Origin: an uncultured Eggerthellaceae bacterium
GTDB lineage: Bacteria; Actinomycetota; Coriobacteriia; Coriobacteriales; Eggerthellaceae
Reading direction: 5' to 3'
DNA: 64,000 bases
NCBI GenBank assembly: GCA_903789375.1
Contig: CAIFEB010000009.1
Location: 1-64,000, forward strand
This document shows, one piece after another, positions 63,536 through 64,000 of the stretch. The notes below the pieces were generated by a model. It was not told the origin of the DNA and did no database searches. It saw only the letters and a program-made list of their open reading frames with translations. Each line of letters begins with the position of its first letter. Position 1 is the stretch's first letter. The translations under genes were made by a program, and so were the position numbers.

Positions 63536-64000
63536 AGCACTTCTCCTATCCAGTTGGAAATGTCGGAAAAGACCGCGGCGCGTCCGGGCTCATTGTGGAT
63601 CTCGTGGCGCATGCCGGGATAGATCTTGACGTCGACGGTGCGCACGCCCGCGCGTCGTACCAGGTCGGCGGCTTGATTGACGCCCTTGCCGCAATTGCCG
63701 ACCGGGTCTTCGGCACCGGCGACGAACAGAAGCGGCAGGTCTTTGGGAACGCCCTGCGCGCAGGCGGGCGAATCGATGAGCGCCGTGAGGTCGGTCAGCG
63801 TCGCGTAGCCGCCGACCGAGAACGGGAACCCGCAGCGCTCGTCGGCGATGTAGGCGTCCACGACGGCCGGATCGGTCGACAGCCAGTCGAACGGCGTGCG
63901 CGCGTTGGGGATCTTCTTGCCGTAGGAGCCGGCGCCCAGACCGTCGACGAACGTACTCACGTAGCGTTCGCCCTTGCGTTTGGCCAGATGGCGCGAGAGC
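63532..64000 (-). CDS. Alpha/beta hydrolase (monoacylglycerol-lipase-like), C-terminal part
   Basis: The right edge of the window cuts this gene; about 155 codons are visible and it stays open to the edge. The visible part has the acid/His end of an alpha/beta hydrolase: LPLLFVAGAEDPVGNCGKGV (Asp) and KIYPGMRHEIHNEPGR (His), as in lysophospholipase or monoacylglycerol lipase relatives. The nucleophile lies outside the window. Coupling to glpK (ATGA) fits release and use of glycerol from lipids. Confidence 0.8.
   Translation of the reverse strand, partial: LSRHLAKRKGERYVSTFVDGLGAGSYGKKIPNARTPFDWLSTDPAVVDAYIADERCGFPFSVGGYATLTDLTALIDSPACAQGVPKDLPLLFVAGAEDPVGNCGKGVNQAADLVRRAGVRTVDVKIYPGMRHEIHNEPGRAAVFSDISNWIGEVL

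Overview
The window (64 kb, very G+C-rich, gene-dense, almost every gene on the minus strand) looks like chromosome of an anaerobic actinobacterium of the class Coriobacteriia, most likely Eggerthellaceae (the Eggerthella/Gordonibacter/Slackia/Adlercreutzia kind). This is an inference from base composition, strong AGGAGG-type ribosome sites with frequent GTG starts, a GatCAB amidotransferase operon, and an accessory island with a DMSO-reductase-family molybdoenzyme, an Old-Yellow-Enzyme-type reductase and a LysR regulator. No rRNA, tRNA, CRISPR array, insertion sequence or phage gene was seen.

Layout. 1-867: start of rho (cut by the left edge) behind a small transaldolase. 1213-9240: histidine operon read right to left, hisZG-hisD-hisC-hisB-hisH-hisA-hisF-hisI, opening with a fused HisZ-HisG protein. 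9.3-10.5 kb: repeat-rich intergenic DNA with one 75-residue gene. 10.5-13.3 kb: metN-metI-metQ methionine-type importer behind a leader that carries a possible leaderless Cys-codon leader peptide. 13.4-16.9 kb: gatC-gatA-gatB. 17.4-18.8 kb (plus strand): an exported or anchored unknown protein and a low-molecular-weight protein tyrosine phosphatase. 18.8-23.7 kb: larB, a shortened larC, recQ, ychF. 24.3-25.7 kb: a sodium-dependent (NSS) amino-acid transporter, divergent from asnB.

28.3-33.3 kb is an accessory operon of a Tat-exported lipoprotein, an ATPase and a double-length permease of the phosphonate-import (PhnDCE) type, ending in a very cysteine-rich DUF2703-like protein. Vicinal cysteines occur in all four proteins, which suggests a thiol-binding (arsenic, selenium or metal related) ligand rather than phosphonate. 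33.6-43.3 kb is a catabolic-looking island: an OYE-type flavoenzyme, a metallo-beta-lactamase-fold hydrolase, two membrane proteins including a DASS/SLC13 anion transporter, and, divergent from them across a 25-bp palindrome, a cytoplasmic molybdopterin enzyme, its two-cluster ferredoxin, a 64-residue Cys-rich protein and a LysR regulator. Together they could import an organic anion and reduce or dehydroxylate it; the substrate cannot be read from the sequence.

43.4-64 kb is mostly housekeeping: truA with a coupled low-complexity gene, dnaE, a C_GCAxxG_C_C-family gene, the full F1Fo ATP synthase operon (atpI-like, B, E, F, H, A, G, D, C), dCMP deaminase, upp, glyA, rpiB, a secreted or anchored nuclease, glpK, and part of an alpha/beta hydrolase at the right edge. 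Several intergenic regions contain short tandem repeats (35, 41, 42 and 57 bp periods) and three AT-rich islands that share a TGTGTG-containing end.
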